Positions 32,299 through 45,000 of a stretch of DNA of 64,000 bases are shown piece by piece. The DNA comes from Bugulina stolonifera (Eukaryota; Bryozoa; Gymnolaemata; Cheilostomatida; Bugulidae). The position numbers and the translations under genes were made by a program. Below the pieces are notes generated by a model. It searched no databases and was not told the DNA's origin. It was given only the letters and a program-made list of their open reading frames with translations. Each line of letters begins with the position of its first letter. The first letter of the stretch is position 1. Location of the stretch: NCBI GenBank assembly GCA_935421135.1, contig OW285187.1:6572001-6636000 (forward strand), read 5' to 3'.

Positions 32299-34407
32299 GG
32301 TTTAGGTCAGGTGATGATGGAGTAGGTGAATTTATGATTTGCTATCAGCATTAGCAAGAGAAGTTGTGTAGTTGTAATCTACAACAAAATTTAATGAACA
32401 TGTAACATCTGGGACTAGTCAAGGTCTTCCATTCTCATTAACAAAACAATGGTAGAGAAATTGTCTGATAAAAGTTGGGCAAAAGCATTAGAAACTAATG
32501 TATATGTCAATTTTGTGTATACAATGGCATATGTCTCAAATTTATTGAAACTTGCTCTCTTGTTTTGGAAAAAAACGTGTTACTATATCTCAGAAAAAAT
32601 GATCACTCTTACACTCAAAAGTGCAGAAGTGGAGAAATTTGAGATAGCCTTTTTTCTTCGTCAAAACTGAAGCAGGAGAAGTTGTCCTCGCTATATTTTG
32701 TTGATTGACTGCCCTTACCCCAAACCCCAACCACAAACAAGGATCTAAGGCTATCTACATTTCTCCACTACTGCACCTAATTCACACTGACCAACTGGGA
32801 CGCACAATGAGTTCACAGACGCGTTTTAGAGAAACAATTGCCAGTTGGACTACTTGGACTCATTTTATGGAAGCTGGACTCATTTACTTGCTACAGTGAG
32901 CTGTGCTTTTAATCCAGCCAATAAATAGCCTATTTGGCTTAGCTTAGGCCTCTAACCATTGTTTACATTTCTAGGGAGTTGTCATCTTTTAGGCCCTATG
33001 TTCCAAACTTTTTAGTAGACTTAATTCTGCTAAATATATATGATAGTTAGTCTCACAATAAGTAGATAGAAAGCCAGGGTCCATTTCCTCAATCTAATTC
33101 TAATCAAATCAGGCGTGGTAGTTCACCTAAAGCTAAATGATAAAAATATTATAATACATCCTACTATATATTTAAAACATCTATGCAGTTTGGTACAAGA
33201 GTGCCGAAAAATTTTTACCATGCCATTTGTACAGTCATTATTCAGCAACTATTCTAAAAAGTTTTCAACTAGTTTCAATTTCTACAAATTTTGGTTGGTC
33301 ACCCTGCCTAATAGGAAATTTAAACATTGACCAAGAGTGTCCTACCTCCTCAGATATAAATCCCTAAGATCTGAATAATACAACGGTGACTTTGAGAAAA
33401 GCTCAATTTTATGAGAAACAAAGGAAATGGATGGAAACTGCTATGGGTTTAACAATTACAATAGACATAGTTATAGTTGATAGTAATCTAATAGACTAAT
33501 AGTTCATATAACTGGAGAAAATTGAAGTTTCCGGTGAGTTACAAAAACTTGGCCTCTCGAATTCTAGAGCTAGTAATGAAGAGTTTTCACAAATGAACCT
33601 GAAAACGGTGAATACGTTTGAAAAGAAATAATAAATATTATTTTTATTGTAATTGTTGGGAAAATCCGAGCATTTTTACTTAGCGGAAATAGACTAACAA
33701 TAAGCTAAACGGAGCCGCTACATATCTAATCGTTGCAAAAGAGATGTTGATTGGTTAAAGCTTGACAGCCAGCTGGTTTTCTGAATATCAAAGAAGACAA
33801 CTCTGCTCAAAGATGGAAAGACAACTCCGGTTTACAACAACATTTACGTTGTACAATCATGTACATGTATTACATTTACATTTATTGGGGTTTTCTAAAA
33901 GTTTACAGATAACATTTGTTAAAAGCAACTTGTTGAATGTTGACCACACAAGTCATATAAATATACATTATGTACAACGTATGGGAGAGAATAAATAAAT
34001 AAATAAACAAGAGAAAAAACGACTTTGTTGTTAGTATTCGTATCTTTTGCATTGTATTTTTGTGGTAATTTAAAGAATTTAGAATAACCTTTCAACTAAA
34101 CAGTGACACAACTAATTTTTGCCAAATAATATGACTAAAGCAAATGCAAGCACATAAAAGTATAAAATGTTCAACAAAATAAAGCTGATGAAAATAAATA
34201 AATATTTGGTCTAGTGTAGTGTCGTTGATATTTACACGTGTAAACCAATAGTAAAACAAATAAATAATACCACTAAAACTAAAGCTGAAGCTAAATGGTT
34301 GCTTTCAGCACATGAGATATGTAAGCTTTCCCATTTATAACTATTCAAAATCAGCTACTCAGATGACAGTTCTAGAGAGAGCTATAAGTGAGTGTTTAGG
34401 TATACTA
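32299..34407. other. Gene-free spacer between two minus-strand genes
   Basis: Holds four copies of the ACAACTYC motif (32675, 33791, 33815 and, reversed, near 32681) and an ATAA run at 33993-34010. No convincing exon found. It should contain the ZNHIT2 promoter at the left and the GXYLT 3'UTR at the right. Confidence 0.45.
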
Positions 34408-37400
34408 TCACACATATTCCTTAAACTGTTTATAGAACAAATGTTTTACAGCTTCACATCTCCCATCTTCATATTTTAAATGGCTCAGATTTTCTTTCAT
34501 CTGCTGCAGGAGATTTTCCATTCTATCAAATTTGTACTAAAAAATGCAAAGTTCACATTAATGTACCAGAATTTGGGACTGATCAAATGTGTTGTGCTGA
34601 TGAGCAGGTTAAATTGTAACTCCATATACTTCAACAACAATTAACCAGTGACAAAATATCCGCACATACTGTTATTTATTAGTGCATGTATTTAGGTTGG
34701 CTCGGCACCTGTTATGACAAGCCTAAATCAAAAGTAATTTCCCCATGCCAGGTGTGCTGAATGAGAGGACAACTCCCACATATTTACAGACAGTAATGGC
34801 AATTATTATTTCATTTGTGTGACATGGAGGAGACAAATCTAAATAATACATGTAGGTACCTACATTGTCAAATGCATCGTAGATGGCCTTGAAAGCGGGC
34901 TGTTTGTCATTATGTAGGACTCCTCTGTTCCCATGTACCACACTGACTCCATGGCTTTCAGCTGGTGGACAAACACTCATGTACATGCAGTGATCAGGTC
35001 TGTAGTTCCAGCCGCAATCAAATATATACACAAACTCTGAAAATATACAAAAATTAAAAAAAAAATTAATTATAAGAATGTAGAACTATTTTCTTAGTTC
35101 GATGCTGACCTACACTAATCAGTACGAGAATCCCAACTACTGTAGCACAAGATGGTGTTGTATATAACATAATGACTGTGCACTGTGCAACATGTGAAGT
35201 CCTGTATGTATATGAATATATTGTAAATAGCAAGCTCTACATGTATATATAATACCTGGGAAATGGTAGAAGAGTATATTTAGTAAATCCTGATCTCCCC
35301 AAGTTATGTTATACTTATATACATCAAAATATTCATTTATATGATTCAACCAGTCAAACGCACGTATCCTTGTTAGATTCATAAGCATCACACCAGAGTT
35401 GATCCCTGAAATGGAGATATAGTTTGTTACTGTATATATCATTATGTGATATGTACATACATAGAACTTGTTACTGTGTATATTATTATATGATACTTAC
35501 ACACATAAAAGTTTTCACTGTAAATTATTGTTATTAGAATTATTATTATTACGTCATATGCATCCTTTTGCGAGTGAACACTAATTATTTGACATGTGAT
35601 GAAAGACTCGTACAAGTGACAAAAATGTCCACAAACTGTAGCAAGAGAGAAAGGGGAGGTTAACAATGTTGTGCTGAGCATATATCACAATCAATTGACC
35701 AACCAATAGATAGTCTTATAAGTTTGAGTTCTCTTACCAAGTTTACCATAGTATGGATGTCTAGCAAAGCGATTGTACCAGCCAGCATTGGGAGACTCGT
35801 GTTCAGGAGCGACTGCTGCTAGCTGTGTAGAGTTAAACTTAGTAAAGTGATGCCAGATATGCTGAACTGGTCTCATCACTAGGATATCTGTGTCTATATA
35901 TAGTAACGAGTCCACATTGGTAAGTATTGTCTACAAAGCATATAAAATTATCAGCATTTACTACAGTGTAAGCAGCCTACAGTGTCCGCTGGCTTCACTA
36001 TACCAGTAGCCTACCTACATTTTATAACTACCATCTCTATCAATTGAAATGAAATTAAATCATTAAATGAAATGAAATAATTGAAAATCATTCAATAAAT
36101 ATCGATAATCATCACAGAATTCCAAATTCGCCAAACTATTCCCATAAAACATAAATTGTAACTATTATACGGCTAAAGTCAGCGATGATAAACTTTACTG
36201 AAAATATTATGCATCAGGATATATTGCTTTAACTGACACTGATGAAAACTGTAACATGTAATATCAAACTTATTTGTGCGGCAGCATTATAAATATACAT
36301 GTAAATAGAGTAAAGTGAGAAAATTTTATGCACTACGTACAGCAGAAGACTTGTAACTCACTCACAGGTAGAAACAGTCTCTGGGTTGCACAGGTTTTGA
36401 AAACTTTTTTCCATTCATCAAATTTTTCAGGAGGATATGTGATTGGGTATAGATTGTATCTCATGTTTTCTTTGATAGAAGCAGGCCAGCTTTCTAACTG
36501 TGAAGAAAAGGTAATATAGCATATACAGTGTACATATATATTGTTAGAATTCCAATGTTCAGTAGAACTTCAGCTGAAGGTCTACAAACTGATCACCGAT
36601 ATATACCTTTTTTAGGACTTGAAACATTGGCTACTTTCAACAGATAGTTGCTAATATATTAGGTCACTGAATTGCAATGTAGACTGGAGGCTAAATTGAT
36701 ATTATACATATATTGTAATTGTGTGTATCTAAATTGTCCTAACCTCTTTTTGAAACAAGATTTTTAAATTGTCTTCCGTAAATATGTGGAAGAAGACGGG
36801 TGATGTGGCTGTTATCAGGATAGCCTTGATGGCTACAGATGTCTCTGGCTGTCTGTCCCCACAGGCCACTATAGCTACATGAACCCATGTTGGGTATAAC
36901 ATCTCCCTGCATAAACACACGAACATTTTTTGTCAAACACTATATTATACATAGTATATACATTTTATGTACTACATATCACTTAAAATGAAACAAAATA
37001 TCCTTATACTTGAAGAAAAGTATTCTTTAACCTAAAGCTACTAATATACCACCAGAATACCGAAATATAATTTACCAATGTATATATAATATTATGTAGA
37101 CATGTATAAAATAATATACTAATGTACCAACATAATACACGTATGTAATATAAAACACCAATGCAATACCAATAATCATGTGTTGTTGCATTGTTTCTTA
37201 TGGGCATATCAACGTTATAAAGTGGTGAAATGTTTTCACCTGTTATAACTTCCATGTGCTTTGGAGCCTTTAATATCAGAACAACTTTCCTCCCTATCTT
37301 GTTGACATTCTCCATACTGATCTGTACCTGCTGTGGGAGAGTTAGGGCCAAGGTCTAGACAGTGAGTTGCAGATATCAGAAATACCAACAGAGTAGTCAA

Positions 37401-37427
37401 GTTTGACATCTTGTCAGCATACGTCAT
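34408..37427 (-). CDS. Glucoside xylosyltransferase, GXYLT1/2-type (GT8)
   Basis: Seven exons: 37427-37240, 36906-36744, 36497-36366, 35930-35738, 35405-35256, 35036-34864 and 34536-34408 (1128 bases, 375 residues). GXYLT enzymes add the first xylose to O-glucose on EGF repeats, for example of Notch, in the secretory pathway. Signatures: a hydrophobic signal or anchor in exon 1 ([14 protein letters not shown]); [18 protein letters not shown]; the catalytic DTD in [69 protein letters not shown]; and [17 protein letters not shown]. These blocks are in the order of human GXYLT1. All introns are GT-AG and phases agree. Two in-frame ATGs (37427 and 37409) can start the protein; the second places the hydrophobic stretch closer to the N-terminus. 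The stem after exon 1 is short. Confidence 0.94.
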
Positions 37428-38528
37428 ACATATACAGTAGGTCACAACATGTCGTCTGAAAAATGATGTGATAATAATCTATTGTTTGTATGTGGGCATT
37501 AGAAGAGCTGATCTCTATTAATTACTCTGAAAAAACTTAGATAAATTAAAAAAGAAATTAACTTCATGAGCAAATGATAATGGCAGAGTAACATAGCCTA
37601 AAAGCATCATTATTAAATTCACATATATATCTGAGTGTTTAAACAGTTGTGACACAGCTCCAAATTTCCTCTTAGCTACCAGGTAATCCCCTTCCAACTC
37701 TTGAAGAGTGAAAAGCAATATAGCAGCTGTTATGTATACATTATATCCTTTAGTAGAACTTGCTTATAGCCAAGTGGCACTTGAATCTTCATATATTTTC
37801 AAAATACACCTGCATGTAAGCATGTGCATGTGCATTGTACATGTACTACGATTGATTCAGGAGAGGACAGGAAGGATTCTACACAGGAACACCTTAAAGA
37901 GAGCTAGAGCTGGTGTAATGGAGAGTAGGCAAGTAACAACCAAAAAAATACCAGATACATCGTGCAAGTAACTGTTAACTGTTGTAGACTACTTCTCGCA
38001 TCCAGTTGGCTTACTTGACTAGACAAACTAGATGCTCACAATTCAGAGACCAATACTAACACACTTTAGAAATAAAGTGGTTGATGGCTAACACTATCTT
38101 ATGCAAAAGATGACAGAAATTTAACATCTGAGTGCAATGTGCCCTCAGTTTCCAATGTATTTAATTGAGTTGCTGAATGTTCATTGTAGTGAGCGGACAA
38201 CTTCGCCAGTATATTAATATTTGTTTGAACGCTACTAATATTATTGTATTAGCAAGGCTTGATGTCATAGAAATAGTAGCCAATCACAATGCTAATAGTT
38301 GCTTGCTATAGCAAACTCATGTAAATTAACCCAGGTTTTAGGCCATTATTTTTATTTATCAAAGGCAGGTCACCTACCAGCCTACCAACTTCAGTAGAAT
38401 CTTTACAATCACATAGGCATTAGGTGATGCCCAATAAAGTTCCTTAGGAAGAAAAATGTGTCTTAGCGTGTTTTCACCAAAATGTAGGCCTTATTGTAAT
38501 TTATTTATTATGAAATAGTGTTAGGGCC
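37428..38528. other. Gene-free stretch upstream of GXYLT
   Basis: Contains the putative GXYLT promoter. A 66-residue minus-strand open frame at 37718-37518 (LQELEGDYLVAKRKFG, then a hydrophobic segment) looks somewhat protein-like, but no family or splice connection could be made. One motif copy (GAGCGGACAACTTC) at 38191-38204. Confidence 0.4.
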
Positions 38529-39264
38529 TATAACTAAAATTGAGGATTTCGGTATTGTCAGTTATAACATTTAATTGGAGCCAAAGTACATTGCACTTAG
38601 GACTCACCATCTGTACGTGGTATGTAGTGGTAGTACGCTGTCTGTAGGCCCTGTTGTCAGCACCTTGATCTCCAAGTCGCAAGCTGTGTGGTGTAGGTTC
38701 TAATTCAATGGTCTAGGTCTAGGATGTGGCAGTGTCGACTCTATTTCGAGGTCTACAACGAGACAGCTTTTCCGCATATAACCTTGCTTTTTAGTATGCA
38801 CCAACATGAGTTACTGGGTAGCATACATCCACCTACGCTCCACACTGTTGTAGCTTAGTTTAGTTTTTAGTGTTTTTGTTTTAGCGCTTTATTAGTTTTT
38901 ATTTGGTTTTACATTTTGTAATTTTTTATCATTTTCGTGTTTTCCACTAGCAATACATTTGCATAATATGTATGTGTAACGTCTATGTCATTGTCATCTC
39001 TTGTCACTGTGTGGATATATATCTATGTCAACAGTCTATACTGCTGTCCTTTCACTCCTTATTCTCACTTAGCTCTGTGCTAAACTCTAGTGTCTCTTGG
39101 TAATGTCTTTCTCTCTCTATATATATATCTGCCCCTACAGTATACCTCAACTATCCAGTTCATTCAACCAATCAAGTCTACTCAGGAGTTATATTTGCCT
39201 ACTACTAAGTGCGTAAGAGTGAACAACTTTTGAATGTACTATCTGTTGCTATTCGTATGCAACA
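38529..39264. repeat. Duplicated 0.73-kb segment, copy 1
   Basis: Aligns in the same orientation with 39588-40307. Shared blocks include GTATTGTCAGTTATAACATT, GGAGCCAAAGTAC, GCACCTTGATCTCCAA, ACTCCACACTGTTGTAG-type and CGTGTTTTCCACTAGC. Moderately diverged, with several small indels. Non-coding. Confidence 0.85.
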
Positions 39265-39587
39265 ATAGTAAAGATTTTATTTTTGATTATAGCCACCAAC
39301 TTCAGGATGTTTGATTCTAGAGGTAAATAAATTATGGTTGATTTATCACAGTTATAAGTTTTAAACTGAAATCACAATTTTATATCCTAATAACTTTAAT
39401 TGAGATTTTCACACAATTTATATTGAGCTAATTGGAAGCTTAGCATGCTTATTTTTATTTGGATAAACAAATATAACTTGGAAGCTCTGTGCGAATTTTA
39501 ATACCTTTTGAAAAGCTCATATTAATATAATAATATAAATATAATAATTGTATACAACTTTTTAAAGACAAGCCTCCTTTCCTGTGT

Positions 39588-40307
39588 TATAACTAAAATT
39601 GGGGTTTTGGTATTGTCAGTTATAACATTTAATTGGAGCCAAAGTACTTAGGACTCACCAGCTATACGTAGTATGTAGTGGCAGTACGCTGCCTGTAGGT
39701 CCTTTTATCAGCACCTTGATCTCCAATGTAGTAAGCTGTGTGGTGTAGGCTAGGTTCTGGCTCTGTGGTCTAGGATGTGGTGGTGTCGACTTTATTCTGA
39801 GGTCTACAACAAGATAGTTGTTCCGCATATATCCTTGCTCCTTAGTACGCATTGATATGAGTTACTGGGTAGCATACGATCCATCTACACTCCACACTGT
39901 TGTAGTTTAGTTTTTAGTGTTTTTGTTTTAGTGTTTTATTAGTTTTTATTTGGTTTTCTATTTTGTAGTCTTTCTTTCATTTCCGTGTTTTCCACTAGCT
40001 TATACATTTGTATAATATATATGTGTAACGTCTCTGTCGTCGTCCACTCTTGTCACTGTGTGACTTATCTACAGGTATGTTGACAGTCTATACTGCTGTC
40101 TCTCCATGCCTCATTTTCACAGTCTACTCTAGGTATCTGTCCATCTATCTCTCTACTGAGACTACTATACCGTGTAGGTATTCCTCTCCTATAATACCTG
40201 TCCTATCTACAGTGAGCCAATCAATTTCAGTGAGGAGTTATATTCTCTCAAGTGCACAAGAGTGGACAACTCTTAAATATAATAATTGTCACTATTTACA
40301 TGCAACA
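39588..40307. repeat. Duplicated 0.73-kb segment, copy 2
   Basis: Partner of 38529-39264, separated by about 320 bp of AT-rich sequence. The pair is either an old tandem duplication or two copies of one dispersed element. Start and end do not show TG...CA at both sides, so LTR status is not supported. Confidence 0.85.
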
Positions 40308-42028
40308 CCTGTTGTGGAAGAAATTTCCACTTGCTCGGACAGACCACATATATCTCATAATTATTCGTATAAATTTAAAGCGGTGAAAGATCAAGTATAC
40401 TCGAAATGAGAATAATACACCGAGTGACTAGATCTATATGTATACATAAGTTATAGGGTTGATAGTCAGGTAGGCCTACAGGTACTTGGTCAAAAGTTAA
40501 AAAGGTAACAGAGATACAATGGCTATAGTAATAGTTAAAGTAAAAGTTAGTGAAGTAGACTAGTAATAGCTGTAAAGTAACTCAAGTTTAGTACGCAACC
40601 TATATTTAATATTAACTTATTATAATTATTATATATTAATATTTAAATATTATTATAAACATAAATATTAATATTTATATTAATATAAATATTTCAAATA
40701 TAGAATATTTACATTTCAATTTGCAAAAGCTGCTTTGGAAAATGAGTAATATGGATAAAAATACGTTTTAATCGCAATATTAGTTTCTACAAGAATACTC
40801 AAATAAAATTTCATAGCCGATCACAAGAATCAATTATGTTGGTGTTGGTGTAAATTCAATTACATTATCATTATTCTCTGGCCCATTCATTTTAAAAATC
40901 CAAAATATAGCGGAAACTAGAAAGATAAGTAATTATTGTAATCGTGAAAAGTTAACTATTGACGTATTCCAGCATGTTATCCATCGATAGCTCATATCGC
41001 TGGATATGCTGAAAAATCTGAGAGAGATATCAATGCGAAAAAGTAAAACTTGAAAATGCTCTAAAAGTCAACAGCCCTGAAAAATAATTTAAACCCGTTA
41101 AAAAAAAATCACCAGCACCTCTTAAAAACATAGTCTGCATAGTAGTTTTATCATTCGTTGAATGGCTGTGGTAAAAAGTAAATATATATGTTTCATTAAT
41201 TTTAGTATTCACCCACCCAAGAAAGGACACTAAATTTATTAGATTACATTTGATTTTCATTTCATGATTTTCATTTGATTTTATTTAAAATCAAAATGAT
41301 GAATTCCAAAATTAAAAATTATAGTGCTCATTTATTTATTAATTTAAAATGATAAATTCCAAAATTTAAAATTATGTGCTCATTATAATAATTATAATTT
41401 AATGTTATTAGATCTCTGCATGTATTTTCTCTGTTATTGTTTGTAAATAGCTCAAGAGTCAATTGACTGTGTTGTTCATTCATTGACAGTTCTACTGGCT
41501 ACCCAAGTTAGTTTAAACAGTCAGGACATTCAGTGGAGTAATTTTTTAAGGTATTTAAAGCGTGCCTTTATTGTGTGAAACCCTACCGTGCAAAATATGT
41601 AGAAGTCATAGATATGGTAGAGAACAAGCGTGATGATTACTTGGTGTACACCGAGTAGGCCTACACAACATCGACTTGAGTTGCTGACTTACAATATCAA
41701 TATGTGCTGTTTTGTGCACCTACAGATGTCACGTTATAACAATGGCACAGACTGTGGGAACTTTTCATTTTATCAGAGTTTCAGAAAATAATTATGTTCC
41801 GCAACAGTCATTAGCAATGAGCATTTTGTGAACTTTTAAAACCTATAAAATAAGCACACGATTACGGACTAGTGATTAGGTGGCGTATTGTAGCACTTCT
41901 GAATGTTATTCATGTGTTGTGTTCCGTCTGCATGTAGTGCCAATAGTTGTTAACCAGTTCTCTCATATTTTTGGTCATAAACGTGATTGTGGTATATTTC
42001 TGGTTGCAGAGGATTCATTGAAATCGAA
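40308..42028. other. Gene-free AT-rich stretch before COPS3
   Basis: A (TATTAA)-rich tract lies at 40610-40700. No exon or repeat family recognised. The COPS3 promoter and 5'UTR are expected in the last few hundred bases. Confidence 0.5.
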
Positions 42029-45000
42029 ATGACAACGTTTACAGAGAAGTTTGTGAACAATATTCGAGAGTTGGCTGCTATTCCAGGTAACGACTTGCAT
42101 GTACATAGTAACAGCCACATTGGATATAAACAGTAAACGTGCAATATATGTTGCTCACTTCTGTTTTCAATGTGTGCTGTAGGCTACTGTGGACTGGCTT
42201 ATTTACTACATGTATGTGAGTGGAAGGAGAAAGTTCTTACAGTACTTACTGAAGCCGTTGCAATAGTTGTTTTACATATTTTGTGTAAAAACTTTGCTAC
42301 AATTGGCTCTTTGTACTTCGTACTTATTTATTAGTGATATGTTCACTAATACATGAAAATACATACATGTAATGTAATTATGTGTAGTATGCGTTTCTGT
42401 ACTTCGCCATTTGCAAGATTAGTGTTACCAATATGAAAGCCTGTACTTGTCTGTGTTGACGTAGTTGTGTATTTAAAAATATTTCAGGGTCTCTGAATGC
42501 AATCTGTTCATTGATCACTAAAAGTTTTGATGGACTGGTGAAGACCCCAGTGACACACCTGGACAATGCTCTTGAGACGTTGACATCTGAGGAACATTCT
42601 CTTGGTATCTTAGCCATATTGTAAGTCCACCTGCAGTGCACATGCATTATTTTCTGTTGTAGTTTACTCGAGCCGTCTGTAATTCTCAATAATCTGAGTT
42701 ACTATTCCATATTCAAAGAGTTGTAGTCGAAGATGCTATCCTATGACATAATATGTATGCTGAGGACACTCTTTCACACATGCCGAACTGGAGCAGCATA
42801 CATGTGCCTCAAATGATAGTGTAATAAATGGAGCCATGGCGCTGACAAATTTTTGTTATTCACATCTGGCATTCACCAATGGCAATGTTTACCCACAGTC
42901 TGCTGGCATTATAGCCACAATGTATTCAGTATGTATCCCCCTCCTGCACTGGTGTCAAATCCCTAATCAACCTATCATTGCCTTGAAAAGTAAGACAAAT
43001 GTACGTGCTAGCCATGTGTACACTAATGCTGCACATTCCAATATGTTCAGGCTAGCCAAGTATCAGCAGCTGGAGATTGTGGACACAACCACCGGCAAGA
43101 AATTCTACACAGCTGAGCCGGCTGACGTGAATACCTTGTTGACTCAAACGGATACATTTGTGAGGACATTCAATGTGGAGCATGTGCGCACTGCAGTTGA
43201 CTCCTGTGAGTGGAATTATTGACTGTAATGAACATAGGGTAGCAGACATGAGTTATCTCTAGAGTCTAGATAGTCAATGTCAGATTGTCTGCTCTTTATA
43301 TATTAAACAAGAGTGGATAACTTGTAAAACTCAATCACTTGACCCAATTTCTATTCCTTTAAGTTTTAACAAAATTTCTGTGTAATTATATGCACTAGTA
43401 TTTATTAGTTTGTTTACATGTCTACGGTTTATAAGTATGAGGAAGCTTAGTAGTTACCTCTATTTAGACAATGACATGATTCATCGGATGACAGAACTAC
43501 TGACCCACAGGAAGGAAGCCATGCGGGGCATTGCTATAGCCGTCAAAGCTATACAAAGAATCCGAACTGATGAATCTCAGCTAACTGCTACACACACTGA
43601 CCTCTGTTATGTAAGCTCAGTTTATACAGGCCTACATAAGTTGTGGGGTTGTGTTTGTATCGAGTGACTACTGTGTTCCATGTAGTGTTGCACTATGATA
43701 GCATACTGTAACTCTGGGCAAGGAAGACCGTATAGTTATCTTGTCAAATGTACCATAGATATAATCAGGCTGAGTTTTCTATTGGTGACATGTATGTGCA
43801 ATGTATCTACAATACAATATGACGAAAGGTTGAAAAACTTGTATCTTAGAATAAAAAATAATACTTAACAGATGAAAGTTATGTTGCCATCAGCTAAACT
43901 ACCACCATTAAGAGTGGTTATTTGTGTTAGGCTTGTTCTTTTGTGTAAAGACACTTCTCTTTTGTAAAGTTTGTTAAAATATTTGTTTGATAATAAGTTT
44001 TATTTGTAGTGTTAGAATTATTTATATCTACATGTATATTATACTGCATGTAAATCATATTCTACTGTAGCTTTGTCTCTCTGCCAAGAGTTTCGAGGAA
44101 GCCTTTCAATTCCTAGATGTAGATATTACAGACATTCAGAAACCGGTAAATGTCTTTCTACCCTTATTATATCCTATGCCTTGCGTATCTCTATATATTC
44201 TGTGATACAGATATTGTATTGGCTACATGTTGTTGGAAGAAGCCCATGAATGTTGCTTCTCTCCCAAATTCAAATTAGCCATCTTGTATAGGCCATAGGC
44301 CAATATTGTATACACAAGTAGGCAGCACATTGGATTCTAAGGCAATAGGTAATGCCAAGTTAAAGGTTGTAGTGGAAGATTTTCTTAACTGTATTATGGC
44401 TGTTTTATTCTGTGGTATGTTTTAGTCTAACCTGCCATCATTTGACTCTAAAGTATTCCTGCTCTACTATTACTATGGAGGAATGATATACTCTGTGTTC
44501 AAGAAATTTAAGCGAGCTTCATTCTTTTTTGAAATTGTAAGTTATCCGATATGAATTACTTAGAAATATGGAACATGGTTTGCTGTAGTACCTTGTCATG
44601 TAAGCCTATGGACTAGAGATGGATGGTAAATGGTAGACAGCAACACAGAATAGTTTCTTTGTATGAACTGCAGTGAATACTTAGTAGGGTATTCTTGTGC
44701 CACTATGAAGTGATATATTGATGTCAAGGTTTGCATACCCGTATGTATATTGTACAATGTGTCAGATGGGTTTTATTGTTGTTAATGACATGATACCTGT
44801 CTGATAATTTAGGTGATATCCACACCAGGCTCAGTACTCAGTGCTATTATGGTGCAAGCTTACAAGAAGTATGTACTAGTCAACTTGATATGTAACAGTA
44901 CGGATCCTCTGGTACCAAAGTTTGCAGCTCCTATTTTTGTTCGAAATGTCAAGGTGAGTCATGTGTATGGATTCATGTTGTAATATTGTAATATAGAGCG

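Noticed and set aside
32449..32670. 73-codon open frame as a small gene
   Set aside because: No family resemblance, atypical composition, and the end overlaps a recurrent motif copy.
40050..40409. 119-codon open frame
   Set aside because: It falls across the end of the duplicated 0.73-kb segment; the homologous copy has no matching frame.
42836..43050. Upstream extension of COPS3 exon 3 to an ATG at 42836
   Set aside because: The extension has no similarity to the family, whereas an acceptor at 43049-43050 joins exon 2 in phase and gives the expected sequence.
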